Assembly (NCBI RefSeq): GCF_020283565.1
Contig: NC_060059.1
Span: forward strand, 30,081,838 to 30,145,837
Reading direction: 5' to 3'
DNA from: Trifolium pratense
Lineage: Eukaryota; Streptophyta; Magnoliopsida; Fabales; Fabaceae
Length of the DNA: 64,000 nucleotides
In this document: positions 45,253-57,751 of the stretch, in pieces
Position numbering within the stretch: the first letter of the stretch is position 1
Layout: every line of letters begins with the position of its first letter
Notes under the pieces: generated by a model
Databases searched by the model: none
Seen by the model: only the letters and a program-made list of their open reading frames with translations
What the model was told of the DNA's origin: nothing
Position numbers and translations under genes: made by a program

Positions 45253-47430
45253 TGAGCTCAGCTGGAGTTTTATCAATACATATATCACATTGAATTTTTT
45301 TATTAGATACATTGATTATTATTTTTGAAAAAGATCTTGATCAATACTCTCTCTGTATTCCTCTTCAAAAATACTCTCTCTGTATACTTGTTGAAATTAT
45401 TATTTTTGAAAATATATAGCGACAAAGTTTGATGAAAGAGCTTGACCAAAAAAAAAAAGTTAGATGAAAGAGAGAAAAATTAAATTAAGGATTTAATTTG
45501 GGTTGGTTGACGAAGAAGATGTTGAATATTATCAACTAGAACTTTGACTCATGCGCTGCATGGGTCTAATTAGGTGTAATATATAACAATAAAAAATAAA
45601 ATACAAAAATTCTAAGAGCATTTTCAATAAGAATAGTATAGGGAATTTCATGGACTAATTATTCTATATTTGTTTATATGCTTATTTTATATTTTATATA
45701 TTTTTTAAATAATTTTTGAACCCCATCGTTTTGTTTACTTATTAAAAAAAAATTGCTGATAACTAAAGGTTAAAAAATTGATGATAATTAAAGGTTAAAA
45801 AAAAATTAAAGACGTAATCAATAACATAAACTTAAGTAGACATCCATAAATAAATAAAAATTATGATTAATTCCGCCGTTCAAATTTATTGAAAACATGG
45901 TTAACATATTAGGATTCCTAAATTCTTTCATAATTGAAGCACATGTTTTAGCGGTTGAAAGTTTTTATTGTAAGTAAGAGATGCAGGTTCGATGACAAAT
46001 CTATATATTTTTAATATAAAGCTGCAATAAAAAGAAAGAGAAAATGAGGGGAAAAAATTTGGTTTAGGGTTAGCTTATGTTAGCAAGCTTATAATATAAG
46101 AGATTATCGGTTTTTAATTGTTTAAATTGTGCAATGAAAATTGATGGTGCTTAATTGTCGTATGAAATCTTTCCTATGAAAGTTGATGGAGCTTAACACT
46201 TTGTGGACATAATTTAAATCACAATTGGTCTGCTAGTGCATATTATATCAATTGATCATCGGTTAATATTAAATCTGCAATATTAAAAACAAAATAATGA
46301 ATGTGATTAGTGACATGACTATGATTGTGTTTGGTTGTATTGCAAAAAAAAATTGATTTAGTAGAATTGAGTTTGATAATAACTTTCCAAATTACACGTG
46401 ATAATAACTTTCCAAATCTCACATGATAATTATTCTCTAAATTTATGATCCGGTAGAAAAAAAAATCATTGATCAGGAAAGACATAAAAATATTTCGTGA
46501 TGAATAATATAGTCAACAATAATTTTGATATGATATACTTTTAAAATTGATGGTGCTTATCAATTATTGCACATAATTTTAATCACAATTGGTATACTTG
46601 CCATAATGGTTGGAAATATTATCTTGCATTGAAGGGTTGCGGGTTCAAATCCTAGTCAAGACAAAATTGTATTATTTTTTAATAAAAATTGCAAGATAAA
46701 ATGGAGGGAAAACAGGGAAAACAAATTAGGGTTTAGAGTTTGCTTGTGTATACAAACTTATAATATAAAAGATTTTTGTTACGTCATTCACGATAATTAT
46801 CCTTTTAGTTTTTAAATCCACAAGTTTGATTCCCGAATTTACAAATTCGTAAAACAGTAAGGACCGGACGGAATAATACATGACAGAATAAGATAATACA
46901 AGACATGACAAAACTATACCGGAGAGAGATATGATGATAATATTTTTATATTCGAAAATAAAATGGATATTTTCGTATTTTTTATAGTTGTCCTGTGGAC
47001 AAAAAGTTGTCATGTGGTTTAGTGGGGACAAAAATTATTGATTTTATCTTGTCCCTTGCTACCTAATTTATCCAGTCCCATAACCAGTTTCAAATCAAAC
47101 AGGGTACAACAAAAGTTTCGGTAAAAAAAAAAAAAGGTACAACAAAAGTTAGCCAGACCAATTCTCTGTTTTTTAGCAGATCAAACGCATGTAGATTAAT
47201 GTATATATAAATGAAATGTTTATTGTCAAAAAAAAAAAAAAAGAGAAAGCAATGTAAACTAGTTGTTAAATTATAGCAAGTCATATCGTCAAATGAGAAG
47301 CATCTCACTTGTTACGTCATAAAAAATTCAGTCTCAAAATGGATAAGATAAAAACAATCAAGACATTTTGAAAGTTGAAGAACCAAATACTGGAGTTGAT
47401 CATAATCAAAAGGTCATGACCAAATACTAA
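45253..47430. repeat. Block C, copy II (interrupted by H3)
   Basis: Colinear with 6538-7410. The Helitron at 45536-46772 splits it, and an extra TTTCGGTAAAAAAAAAAAAA segment is present near 47115. No conserved gene. Confidence 0.75.
45536..46772 (-). mobile_element. Non-autonomous Helitron H3
   Basis: 1237 bp, same family as H1: minus strand TCTTTTATATTATAAG...CTAG with hairpin GACCCATGCAGCGCATGAGTC. It is inserted in TTATCAA|TTTTTG; the empty site is at 6792/6793. No coding frame; tRNA-like segment near 46590-46660. Confidence 0.85.
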
Positions 47431-47916
47431 GCTTAGAATCATAATGAGCAAACTATAATAATAACATGTGAAAATAACTGAAAGCTTCTAAGCATCATCA
47501 ACAATGAAGTAATTTCAGTGCCCTAATAATAAATCATAGTTATTAATCATATGAAGTAAATGAAATGGTAGCGATTTCTGATTTTATAATTAAGTCTTAC
47601 AGCTGACAACCCGAAGGCTACGACGATATGACTGCTGGGAGTCACCGCAATGCACCGTCTTTCTGTTGTTAAAATGTCTGCAGTGCACGTCGTGTTTCTG
47701 TTGTGATTTTTTGTCTGACTGCAAATTGAAAAGTCTAATTAGAGTAGAGCTGTAAAATGGTCTGGCATGGCCCGCCTCGGCCTAGTGGGCCACCACATAT
47801 AAATAAACTGGACCAAGGTGATTTGCTTGCTTAATGAGCTACCAAAATTGAGCTAAATCCAAATATTAATGGGTTATGTAGTCTGATGATCAACCTGGCC
47901 CATATTTCAATATTAC

Positions 47917-47947
<31 letters not shown>

Positions 47948-48560
47948 TTTAAATATATTCGATAAACAACAAAGATACTTTTTTTTTCGTTCCACACACC
48001 AAAAAGAATAAATGTCATAACCCAAATAGAAATATGGGTCGGGTTGATAATCGGACTATATAACCCATTAATAATTGGATTGAGCTCCATTTTGGTAGCT
48101 CATTAAGCAATCAAATCACATCGGTCCAGTTTACTTATATGTGGTGGCCCTCTAAGCCAAGGCGGGCCGTGCCAGACCATTTTACAGCTCTACCTCTAAC
48201 TAGACAGTTCCATTTTCGGTTAGACACAAAATCACAACAGAAACACGGCGTGCACTGCAGACATTTTAACAACAGAAAGACGATGCATTGTGGCAACTCC
48301 CAATAGTCATCACTGGAGCCTTCGTGATGTTAGCTGTAAGACTTTATATAATCACAAATAGCTACCATTTCATTTACTTGGTATGGAATGATTAATAACT
48401 ATGATTTATTATTAGGGCACCAAAATTACTTCAGTGTTGGTGATGCTTAGAAGCTTTTCAATTATTTTCACATCTTACCATATGATCAACTAGTTATGTA
48501 GTGTTTCATTCATTCCCGAATAATAATTATTATAGCTTGCTCATTAAAGTATGATTCTAA
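47431..48560. repeat. Palindrome P1, copy II
   Basis: Uninterrupted sister of 7411-11250. The (ATT)n centre is at 47911-47946. It contains the single ATAAC (48395) that was duplicated by the solo LTR in copy I. Confidence 0.8.
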
Positions 48561-49747
48561 GCTTTTGAACATAACCAAATACTAGAGTTCAAAAGGTCAT
48601 GCATTGTAATGTCGTGACGCCTAGGTTTAGGAATGTAGTTTTTCAAAGATTGAGTTTTGCTATTCAAAAAGAATTAGCAGCGCATGCAGCTTGTTGCCCA
48701 TCTAGCTTGCTTCCAATTGAGGTGATTGAAATTATTAAGCCCAATTTGAATGATATCCGGATCATTATCTAATTGCATATCATGCATTATGTGCATTAAG
48801 TTCTAATTTTTATCTATCTATTTTATTTGTATTTGGCTTTTGACTTTTATGTGATGAGTGTTGTCTATTCTTCTTGTTTTGTGCTTTTATGTCTATATGA
48901 TATGATTGTATCCCGTGGTTTAGGAATATTAACCCTTGCACCCTACATATCTCAAGCATTATAAAGAAATATATGTGAAATGTAATTCTTAAGCATAATC
49001 ATATATGTTATACTCAACATATACCAGTCTTTATTACATGTTTATAGCACCATCGTTGTCAGAGCTGCCAAAACGGGCAGCCTGAACGAACTTCTAGCTA
49101 TATTGGACCGGGTTGAAAAGTCCGGATAAAAAATGGACTGCAAAAAACAATACTTTTTTTTAAGAAGCTAAATTAGGCTACCCAAATTGACTCTAGAGAG
49201 AATCGAACCTCAGACCTCAAGAGGAGCACACTCCCAGGTCCCAAGCCAATACCAATCCACCAACCCAAGTGGGTTAAAAAACAGTACTCGAGCCCAGCAT
49301 TACACGGACTGTCGGGCTTTCGGGCCAGCCCGATTCGTTTGTTTATCCATTCACTCTTTCTGTTTTGTCTCAATAGGATCTTTAACTAGAGCTTCATTTC
49401 CATAAGTTCACAACAGAATCATTGCTAGTTGCAGTTGATGCAATGAATCCATTTTGCATACAAGCTGCTAGTCCAATAGTTAGTAAATCAGAGATACATT
49501 TATTAAGTACTTGCCTAACTTCAAATCATTGTTTGTGTGTTGGCCTCAAATCCTTATTTTTCTATGTGTTACAAGTCCTCGATATATAGAAAAAATAAAA
49601 GCTTTAAAAGTAGGAACAAATCTACCTAAACGAGAAACAAATAAAAACATATTCTTCAAAAATCTCGCGCATGCACAATCATCTTTTATGATCCGGTTCA
49701 AGTTTCTCTAGGATTCCAATTATTCACACTTGCACCGGTTCACGTTT
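48561..49747. repeat. Block B linker, copy II
   Basis: Colinear with 11251-12307. It includes a hAT-MITE-like element from CAGAGCTGCC (49059) to about 49345, interrupted by a SINE. No gene. Confidence 0.6.
49151..49280 (-). mobile_element. SINE inside a MITE
   Basis: Minus-strand head CCACTTGGGTTGGTGGATTGG, B box GAGGTTCGATTCTC, and an A-rich 3' tail (TTTTTTTTTAAGAAG at 49152 on the plus strand). It resembles a widespread legume tRNA-derived SINE. Confidence 0.65.
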
Positions 49748-51292
49748 GTCTCGGATTGCAACTTTCAACATCTTGCATTGGTTCATAATTAATGAACCAA
49801 TACATCTTTCTAGCTTCAGCAATGTCCAATGGTTAGGACTTGGGATGTGTTTGATATGTTGATCATTCTAATAACTACCACTCATTATTTTTTTAGGTTG
49901 ATATATTAGGACAAAATGAAAATAATAAACGATTTAGGCGTCTTCCCCAAATAGTAGTGGCTCACACGGAAAAAATTGAGAATGTGATGCAAATGGAGGC
50001 TCTTCTTCATCCCAAGAGGATGAAGTATTCGAGTCCTCATTGGTTCTTTCCTTTCCCTTTATCAAGGATGCTAAATTAATCATCATCATTAATTGAAGCA
50101 TTTAACGTACCCTCAATTTGACTTTGCATTGGTGTAGAAATAATAATTCCACTAGCAAAATTTACTCCCTTTTGGAATCATATTTTAGTATTTTTGTTCA
50201 ATTCATTTGCATGCAATTTTAGTATTCTACCTTGCCTCTTAATTTTTTTTCTTTATCTTTCCAAAATCCAATTCCTTGAATATATCAGAGAGCAATCAAT
50301 TTTTTTTGTATTTCCTCTACATTGATTGAAGATTCCCTTATCTCATCATATTTTGAATCGACATCTATGTTGCAAAACCTCATTTTCTTCATGTTGCAAA
50401 TTTATGCTTAAGTTATGTTTTGAACATAGATGAGATTACGCAACAAAGATGTCGATTAAAAATATGATGAAATAAGGGAAGCTTCAACCAATGTAGAGGA
50501 AGTACACAAAAAACTAGAATGCTATCTGACATATTTAAGGAATTGGATTTCGGGCAAGACAAAGAAAAAAATATGAGGCAACGCAGAACACCAAAATTGC
50601 ATGTAAAAGAATTGAGCAAAAATGTTGAAAATATGATTCCAAAAAAGACTAATTTTGCTAGTGGCATTATTATTTCTATACCAAAGCAAAGTCAAATTGA
50701 GGGCATGGTAAATGCTTCAAATAATGTTGATGATGAATCTAGCATCCTTGATAAAGGTAAAGGAAAGATGGATGAAACTAATGAGTACTCAGATACTTCA
50801 TCCTCTTGGGACGAAGAAAAGCTTCCATGTGTATCACATTATCAACTTTTTCCGCGTGATCCACTGCTATTTAGGGAAGGCGCCTAAAAAGTTTATTATT
50901 TTCATTTTATACTGATATATCAACCTAGAAAATTAATAGTAATAATTATTGGAATGATCAAACAGATCGAACACATCATAAGTACTACCGCCAGACATTA
51001 TGGTGATGCGATATAACACCACAATATATATTTTAAGGATTGTAGAGGAAAAACATTGCATTACTCCTCAAGTTTGTGATAAATTCTTTGTTCAGAGTTT
51101 CTCACTTTGTCTATCTTGGTCTAGAAACTGTGAGGATTAGCTTAAAATCATGAAATTCACAAGTCACTTTTTTCAGGATGAATTATTCCATGTTCAGGAA
51201 GCACTGGGGCCAGATTGCTAAAGCTGGAAAGGTGAACCGATTCATTAATTATGAACCGGTGCAAGATGCTGAAAGTTGCAATCCGAGACAGA
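49748..51292. repeat. Palindrome P2, copy II
   Basis: Sister of 12308-13872; the left arm ends near 50390 and the right arm starts near 50422. Confidence 0.75.
50519..50887 (+). pseudogene. Unknown coding remnant in palindrome P2, copy II
   Basis: 122-codon open frame starting MLSDIFKELDFGQDKEKN, 18 codons longer upstream than the copy I frame, which has lost one G in GGCAAGAC. It shares DTSSSWDEEKLPC and FPRDPLLF. The family is not recognised. Confidence 0.4.
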
Positions 51293-51420
51293 CATGTAAG
51301 AATGTTATGTAACTCCACACTCTTTCAAAAACACGTTACATTTTCTGCATTCTTTACTAGTCAATTCGACACTCATTCTATTTGGTAACCAAACTTTGAA
51401 CATCCGCATTTTTCAAACTC

Positions 51421-51665
51421 CAACACCATCATCATTGTCGTCGTCAACTACCTTCAATCTCCTCTTTTTAAGGTTGGTATTAACTAATTCATTATCTATT
51501 TTCCCATTCTTCAAAACAGAAGTGAACAACAATAACAACACAATATTATTAGTAGAGGGTACAATTGTTATAGTGAATGGATATTGAATGGTATTTTGAA
51601 AGAGAGACTCATTAATACCGACCCTAAAAAGAGGATATTGGTGTTAATTGTCGACGATGATGACA
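51421..51665. repeat. Small palindrome P2b, copy II
   Basis: Same as 14001-14240. Confidence 0.65.
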
Positions 51666-51703
51666 TGTTGGGGTACTGATTTGGTACGATGTATATTTGA
51701 CAT

Positions 51704-52384
51704 TTGTTTCAATATAATTCTCGAATCACTGTTTATGCTGCCAAAATGATAATCATGACTGCCCTGATAACTAGTGCTCCACTTCTGATTGGTTTTACTT
51801 CTAGATCTTCTCTGGAACATCAGATATTAACGAATGCACAACTCTCTCCTAAACTTCGTAATGCGTCCAAGGTTACACTTGTTTTATGGAAAACTCATTT
51901 GATAAGCTGGTTGACGGAAAACATAGAAGAATCTGTCATATGCACGCCTGCTACAACTACTTGGGGAGGTTTATTCCATGATTATATGTCTAATTCATGT
52001 GGACCTTTTGCTAAGAATTTTGGACAGGTTTCAGTTCTATATGTTGAAATCATTGTGATCATGATGGCCATGGAAATTTCTAGTCATCGTGGTTGGAACT
52101 ATTTATGGATTGAGAGTGATTTTACAACATCCCTTAGTGCGTTTGAAATGCCAAACATCGTACCATGGAATCTCCATAACTGTTGGTGTAATTCTTTGAT
52201 GTTGGGTCTTCAGATTACTCGATGGCATATCTTCCGCGAAGGTAATCATTGTGCCGATGGATAAGTTAGAGAATCAGGGACTATGGTTGAAGACTCAATT
52301 TGGTGGGATTCATTACCTCTTTTTATTCGAGATGAATTTTTACATGACAAGCATGGAATGCCTTGTTATCGTTTTAATGATTAG
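51704..52384 (+). pseudogene. LINE RNase H fragment, most complete copy
   Basis: A 186-codon frame (51704-52264) holds most of the RNase H domain: WGGLFHDYMSNSCGPF, NYLWIESD, QITRWHIFREGNHCAD. A 2-base insertion (GATGGATAAG) breaks it just after CAD. The normal C-terminus follows in another frame (PLFIRDEFLHDKHG...PCYRF) to TAG at 52382. The first Asp is Glu (NIEES), so it is catalytically dead. A LINE 3' UTR-like stretch (CCCCCCTTTTTGTACAA) follows. Confidence 0.8.
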
Positions 52385-52466
52385 TTCTAGCCTTGTTTCA
52401 CTTTATCTTAGCATGGGGTAAGGTATACTCCCCCCTTTTTGTACAATTTTTTTCCCTTTATATATA

Positions 52467-52975
52467 CTAGCGTCCAAACTGGTGCGTTCCGCGCCTATCT
52501 GTGTGATCCATATTTTCTATTATGCAAAATTATGTCAAAAAAAGAAGAGAGATGTCTTATGTTATGGTGAGTTTGTTAATAAAAGATTTTTGCTACTAAA
52601 AAAAAACACATGCGGTATGTTATGGTGAATTTGTTAATAAAAGATTTTTTTGCTCTAAAACAAAGTCAAAGGGTATTGTTGGAATTATGAAAAGTATACA
52701 CCAAAATTTTTTGTATCCTCTTTATATATACTAGGGAGCTAGGCAAGCGCGTTCCGCGTCTGCTTGTGTCTAACTTATGTAAAACCAAAGATATGCTTTA
52801 TGTTATGGTCAGTTTGTTAACAAAAGATTTTTCCTGTTAAAAAATATGTGTCTTATGTTATGATTAGTTTGTTGATAAATTTTTTTTGTTGCTATTAAAA
52901 AAAATTAAAGGTATTATTGGTATTATGAAAAGTCAATAACAAAATTCATGCATTCTTTATATATATATATGGGAT
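52467..52975 (-). mobile_element. Two tandem CTAG-ended elements
   Basis: CTAG at 52467 with GGTGCGTTCCGCGCC, and CTAG at 52731 with GCGCGTTCCGCGT, each followed by a related ~250-bp body (ATGTTATGGT...TTTGTTAATAAAAGATTTTT) and TTTATATATA. They look like Helitron 3' ends of another family on the minus strand. The 5' TC ends are not identifiable. Confidence 0.45.
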
Positions 52976-52984
52976 TCTTTATAT

Positions 52985-53846
52985 ATATATATGGGAGTTC
53001 TAACCTACTCCCACTTAAAAAACATGTTTTGACCAAAAAACCGATTTATCATTACCTAAGCCAATTTTAAATAGAAGGTAGTTTCGTAAGTTTCATTTAA
53101 TTAATTAAAAAAACAAATAAAAAACTCACTAATTGTTAGTTTTCCCGAAAATTCTTGTTCGATCTACTTTTTTGTTTTTACTAACTTTTGTCCTAATTCA
53201 CAGTGCTTATAAAATTTATGAACACGACGCGTCAAATTTTTTATTAGTATAACTTGTTTTTGATGAAAATTTAGTAGAACTTGTTTTTGTTGAAAAAACC
53301 TGGCGGAACCATTTTTTATTTTAAGAAAAGTAGAACAACTGGTAGAAAGTTATTAAAGATGGATTCTTAATGTCAATTATGTGTAGAAAAAAGACACAGA
53401 AGCAAAAAAAGAAAAGAAAAAAAGATAATGAAAAAAAAAAGCAATTGGACAATTGTAGATGATACCATAATGCATGTTAGTTGAAACTTTGGCTAATTTT
53501 ATTTATTTATCAAAATATTTTGTTTTGATAAATATTTATTTCCACGAAGACCGTGTTGTTTTCAATGTTTATAAAAAAAAACACATGTATTTTATTAATA
53601 AAACAAATTTACAAAACTAATCTTATAACTTTCTTTTTATAGGCAAATTTTTAGTATATTACAATGTTATGTTAATTTTTCTCATTGCTAGGACTTGAGC
53701 CATGGAACTCCAACTCCTTAACCAATTGAGCTACCTATCTCACCCCACTAATCTAATTATAACTTAAATTGGTTTGTATAGAGGATGAGAATGAGTTTTT
53801 GGTAAATATATAGTGGGAGTAGGCTTGTTAACTTACTCCCACATGT
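52985..53846. mobile_element. Candidate inverted-terminal element
   Basis: GGGAGTTCTAACCTACTCCCAC at the left and the inverse of GGGAGTAAGTTAACAAGCCTACTCCCAC at the right, each a small stem-loop itself. About 860 bp with no coding; a SINE (53641-53748) lies inside. (AT)n borders both ends. Confidence 0.4.
53641..53748 (-). mobile_element. tRNA-derived SINE
   Basis: Minus strand TAGCTCAATTGGTTAAGG (A box), GGCTCAAGTCC (B box), then ACATAACATTGTAATATACTA, as at 4870-4994. Confidence 0.65.
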
Positions 53847-53983
53847 ATAGTAACCCATATATATATATATATATATATATGCATATGCAGAGGATGAGAA
53901 TGTTTAGGGCTGCTAACATAGTTGGAATGTTAAGATACCTAGATGCTCTTACGTTATCCAAGAAAAAACCCCTTCTTTTTATT

Positions 53984-54288
53984 GGCTTAATTAATAAAAT
54001 GGTCCCTTAAAGACATTTTTGGTTTCAGATTGATCCCTTAAAGAAAAAAAGGTCCAAATAGGTCCCTTAAAGAAAAAAAAGCCCGGATAGGTCCCTTAAA
54101 GACATTTCCGTTAATCAGTTTGGTCCTATTTAGACCTCTTTTTAGGGACCAAACTGATTAACAGAGATGTCTTTAAGGGACCTATTCGGACTTTTTTTTC
54201 TTTAAGGGACTTATTTGGACCTTTTTTTCTTTAAGGGACCAATCTGAAACAAAAAATGTCTTTAAGGGACCATTTTACTAATTAAGCC
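53984..54288. mobile_element. Fold-back MITE, 305 bp
   Basis: Arms of about 143 bp around an 18-bp loop: GGCTTAATTAATAAAATGGTCC at the left faces GGACCATTTTACTAATTAAGCC at the right, with GTCCCTTAAAGACA repeated in each arm. Mutator-type MITE by style. A transcript would fold into one long hairpin. Confidence 0.8.
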
Positions 54289-54371
54289 TTTTTTTGGTTG
54301 AAAAGTAAGCGAAAATTATTAAATTGTAATATGTATTTCTCGGTACCAAATTTTGATGTGATAGATTTTCC

Positions 54372-56362
54372 TTGAAGCGATATTTAATTCTATCATCTAA
54401 TGTCCAAATAGAAGAATTTACCAAGTGTTAAACACAATTTTGTTTGGATTATAATTCGTGGATTAAAACAGTAAATATATTGTTCCATTAAAAATTTAAA
54501 ATTCATTTATAATCCATTTCAAAAGAAATTCATTAAATCCATAAATCATTATAATAAAATGAATTTAATTACTAAATTGGTAAGAAAAAAAACCTGAAGA
54601 GGGAGTTCCTATCAAAAGCACGCGATGTCTTTTGCAGAGAAATGCTTTATCAACCATCTGCATGTGTTATGTATATAAAGAGGTTAAGCTCTTAGCATCA
54701 AAGAATAATGCACTGAAGCACAACATAGATATAATTAAATTGTCAAAATAATTTTACTTGCTCTAACACTAGAATAGTGAGAAGAATTTTACCATGCACT
54801 ATTATTTATAGGATTCAATAATGCGGTATCAAGGTTTATCATTTCAACTTATGAAAAAAAAAAAGTTTATCATTTCATATGATATCAAAAAGATATCAAA
54901 CTTAATGCTTTCCAACTTTCTTGTAGTAACTATTTTTAAGATTTATTTTTCATGTTTTTCTCCGAAAAATAAAATCCATATGTTCCCTAATAATGCCACA
55001 TGAGCTTGGAAAGATCCAACAAACGTACATTAAAAACAATCTAAGTCTAATAGCAACATACTTTAGTGTCAAAATTCTCTAACAAGTCTAATACAAAAAA
55101 TGATAAAATTATTTTAGAGAGGAAGGAAATTGAAATACATGATTCATCAAAATTTAAGGAGAAGACTAGAGAAAAAATACGATGATGAAATGATTCACGA
55201 AATAAACTTATTTTTATTGAAAATCTCAATAATTTATAAAATGGTCTAAGCCCCCATCTCCCACAATTGTTTCTTGTAATCAGAAACCCAATCTCACATC
55301 TTTAGTCAATGATTAGTGAATCTAAATTCAACACTAATAGTTTAAACTCCACTACCATTTTTCTATGAAAAATCCTGCATAACATTCTGGGATAAATGAA
55401 TTTCAAATAAATCTGAAGTTCAAAAACATGTACATTAACCAAAAACATAATCATATAAGCAAAAAGAATAAATTCTAATAGTTGAACCTGCAAGTATTCA
55501 ATCAACCACAGTCCATTCAAGTCGAATGACAACAAAATCTTCATCCAATTTTCAGATCGTTGTCAATTGAAGATGAAAGTTGATTATTTTGGCCTTGAAA
55601 GCCTTCAGATAGCACCCTAAAGAAGAAGAAGAAGAAGAAGAAGAAGAAGGGAGAGTGGCGGCCGCACAAAGTATATGCATAGTTGTTACTTTATTTTATA
55701 TTTAGGGTTAGTGAAGAGGGTTTGGGCTTTGGGTCTTGTATACATTTGGGCTTTTTATTCCTACCAATATGCTTGTTTATGTTAAAGAAAAAAAAAATTG
55801 GGTGTTGAAATGTGCATTTTTTTTATGAATTTATTTAATATTCGAGTTCAACTTGTTTAATAACGGTTGAACTGATCGAACCATTACCCAAAGGTCACAA
55901 CGGTTCGATCATCGGTCCGACTTTTAAAATATTGTGAAATATTCTATATTTAGTCAAAAATAAATAAAATACTCTATAAAATAAAAAAATGATATTATTC
56001 TTCTTATGGATAAGTCAAATGGGTGGAAAACAAAAACAAACAACTCCTTTTTTTTTTAAGGAAGATTTAATTTAGAGGGAAATTAAATTTTCCTAAATTT
56101 TAAAAAGGTGGTATAATAAATTTTTGAATTTTTTACTTCTCCCTCCTAATGGAAATATTTGTTTGAATAGACAAAATGGATATAAATGGTAATTAAGAAT
56201 TATTTTTAAAAGGAAACCAATAAAAAATTTGTATTGCTGTTTTTCACCATTTGTGCATTTCTTCCACCCAATTTATCTGACGCACAAGTTAAATTTCCTA
56301 TTGTATTTATTATTGTAGATTTACCGTATGTGCATACTATTCCTCCTAGATCACCGGATTTT
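54372..56362. repeat. Module A, copy 4
   Basis: Colinear with copies 1 and 2. (GAA)n at 55620-55649. It joins the T array at 56363 with the same junction as copy 2. Confidence 0.75.
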
Positions 56363-56455
56363 TGACTCAAATAGTAAACATCAAAGGATTAAAAAATTGG
56401 GTTTCCTCCCATCAAGCGTTCTTTTAACTTCATTAGCTTGACATCTAATACGATC

Positions 56456-56880
56456 CTAAGGATCTTGGGCTTCACTTTGCATTACTTTCATCTTTCGATC
56501 AATTTCTTTCGGATAATTCTCATCAATGAAAGATAAAAAAACATGGCAAAATTACACTACAAGTCCTTTCGGATAATGCTCATTTTTTATTTTTTATTTT
56601 TCGTTTACAATGTGTTGAGGATCGAACCCCTACTAAATTCTCCATTATTAATGTAATGATCAATTATACTGCCTATTTCCTTCCCCCTATTTTCCTCCTT
56701 TTTTTTTTCGTCGGTTGATAACGGTCTTTCTCTACACATTCCCTTAAGAAGGCCTCTTGATCCACCATATTTTTGCTTTGTCCAAATTCAGGTAAACTCC
56801 TAAACCTAGATAGCACAATTTTGACTCCTGAATTTGATGGTCAAACATCTGCTTAAGGATTGTTTTGCTCATAGATTACG
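56456..56880 (-). pseudogene. AGL80-like MADS fragment, copy II unit 1 minus arm
   Basis: Same post-MADS-domain region, split by the insertion at 56544-56632 (with a B-box-like GGGGTTCGATCCTC on the minus strand) and partly diverged. Confidence 0.65.
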
Positions 56881-57333
56881 CTTGTTTTGATCTAGATCTT
56901 CGTAATGCTCCCACAGTTACGCTTGTTTTATGGAAAGCTCGTTTGATAAGGTGGTTGAAGGAAAACATAGAAGAATATGTCATGGGTAGCCAGCCGACTA
57001 CAACTGCTTGGGGAGGTTTATTCCGTGATCATATATCTAATTCATGCGGACCTTCTGCTAAGAATTTTGGACGGGTTTCAGTTCTATATGTTCAAATCTT
57101 CGGGATCATAATGGCCATGGAAATTGCTAGTCGTTGTGGTGGGAACTATTTATGGATTGAGAGTGATTCTACAACATCCCTTAGTGCGTTTGAATTACCA
57201 AACATCATACCATGGTATCTCCGTAACTGTTGGTGTAATTGTTTGATGTTGGGTCTTTAGATTACTCGATGGCATATCTTCCGCGAAGGTAATCATTCTG
57301 CCGATAAGTTAGCGAATCACCGACTATGGTTGA
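56865..57333 (+). pseudogene. LINE RNase H fragment, copy II unit 1
   Basis: 131-codon frame (56865-57260) without the TGA found in other units (TGTGGTGGGAAC). More diverged: NIEEY at the first motif and VQIFGI at the Glu motif. Confidence 0.75.
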
Positions 57334-57599
57334 TGTTGGGTTTTGTATGTTCGCTACAATTTTTCAAAAACAAACAATAGCCTGATGTTGGACCAAGATG
57401 ATGTAACGTGTGCGTACAACATATGTCACCTAAGAAGCGAACTTTATTTTTCAACTAATATCTTTTCAAGATTTGATTCAAGAATAAGCTTGAGCTTATC
57501 CAGTACGCCAAAACGCGTCTTCCACTACAAGTTACTAAAGGCAGTTTGTTTATTTTATTCAGTCCAAAAATATGTTTCAATATTTTTGGAATGCATCAA
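57334..57599 (+). mobile_element. LTR 5' fragment, copy II unit 1
   Basis: TGTTGGGTTTTG to AATGCATCAA, breaking at the same base as in copy I. Confidence 0.55.
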
Positions 57600-57751
57600 A
57601 TAAAATAAATATGAAGTTTCAAAATATGAAGGGTCATCAGTCATTATGGGTAGACAACAGACTGGATTGCATGGTTTCAAGCCCAAAAGCTCCACATGGG
57701 TTGGACACTAATTGCCTTATCATTTATCTCAGTCTTCTCTGCTGGTGCATT

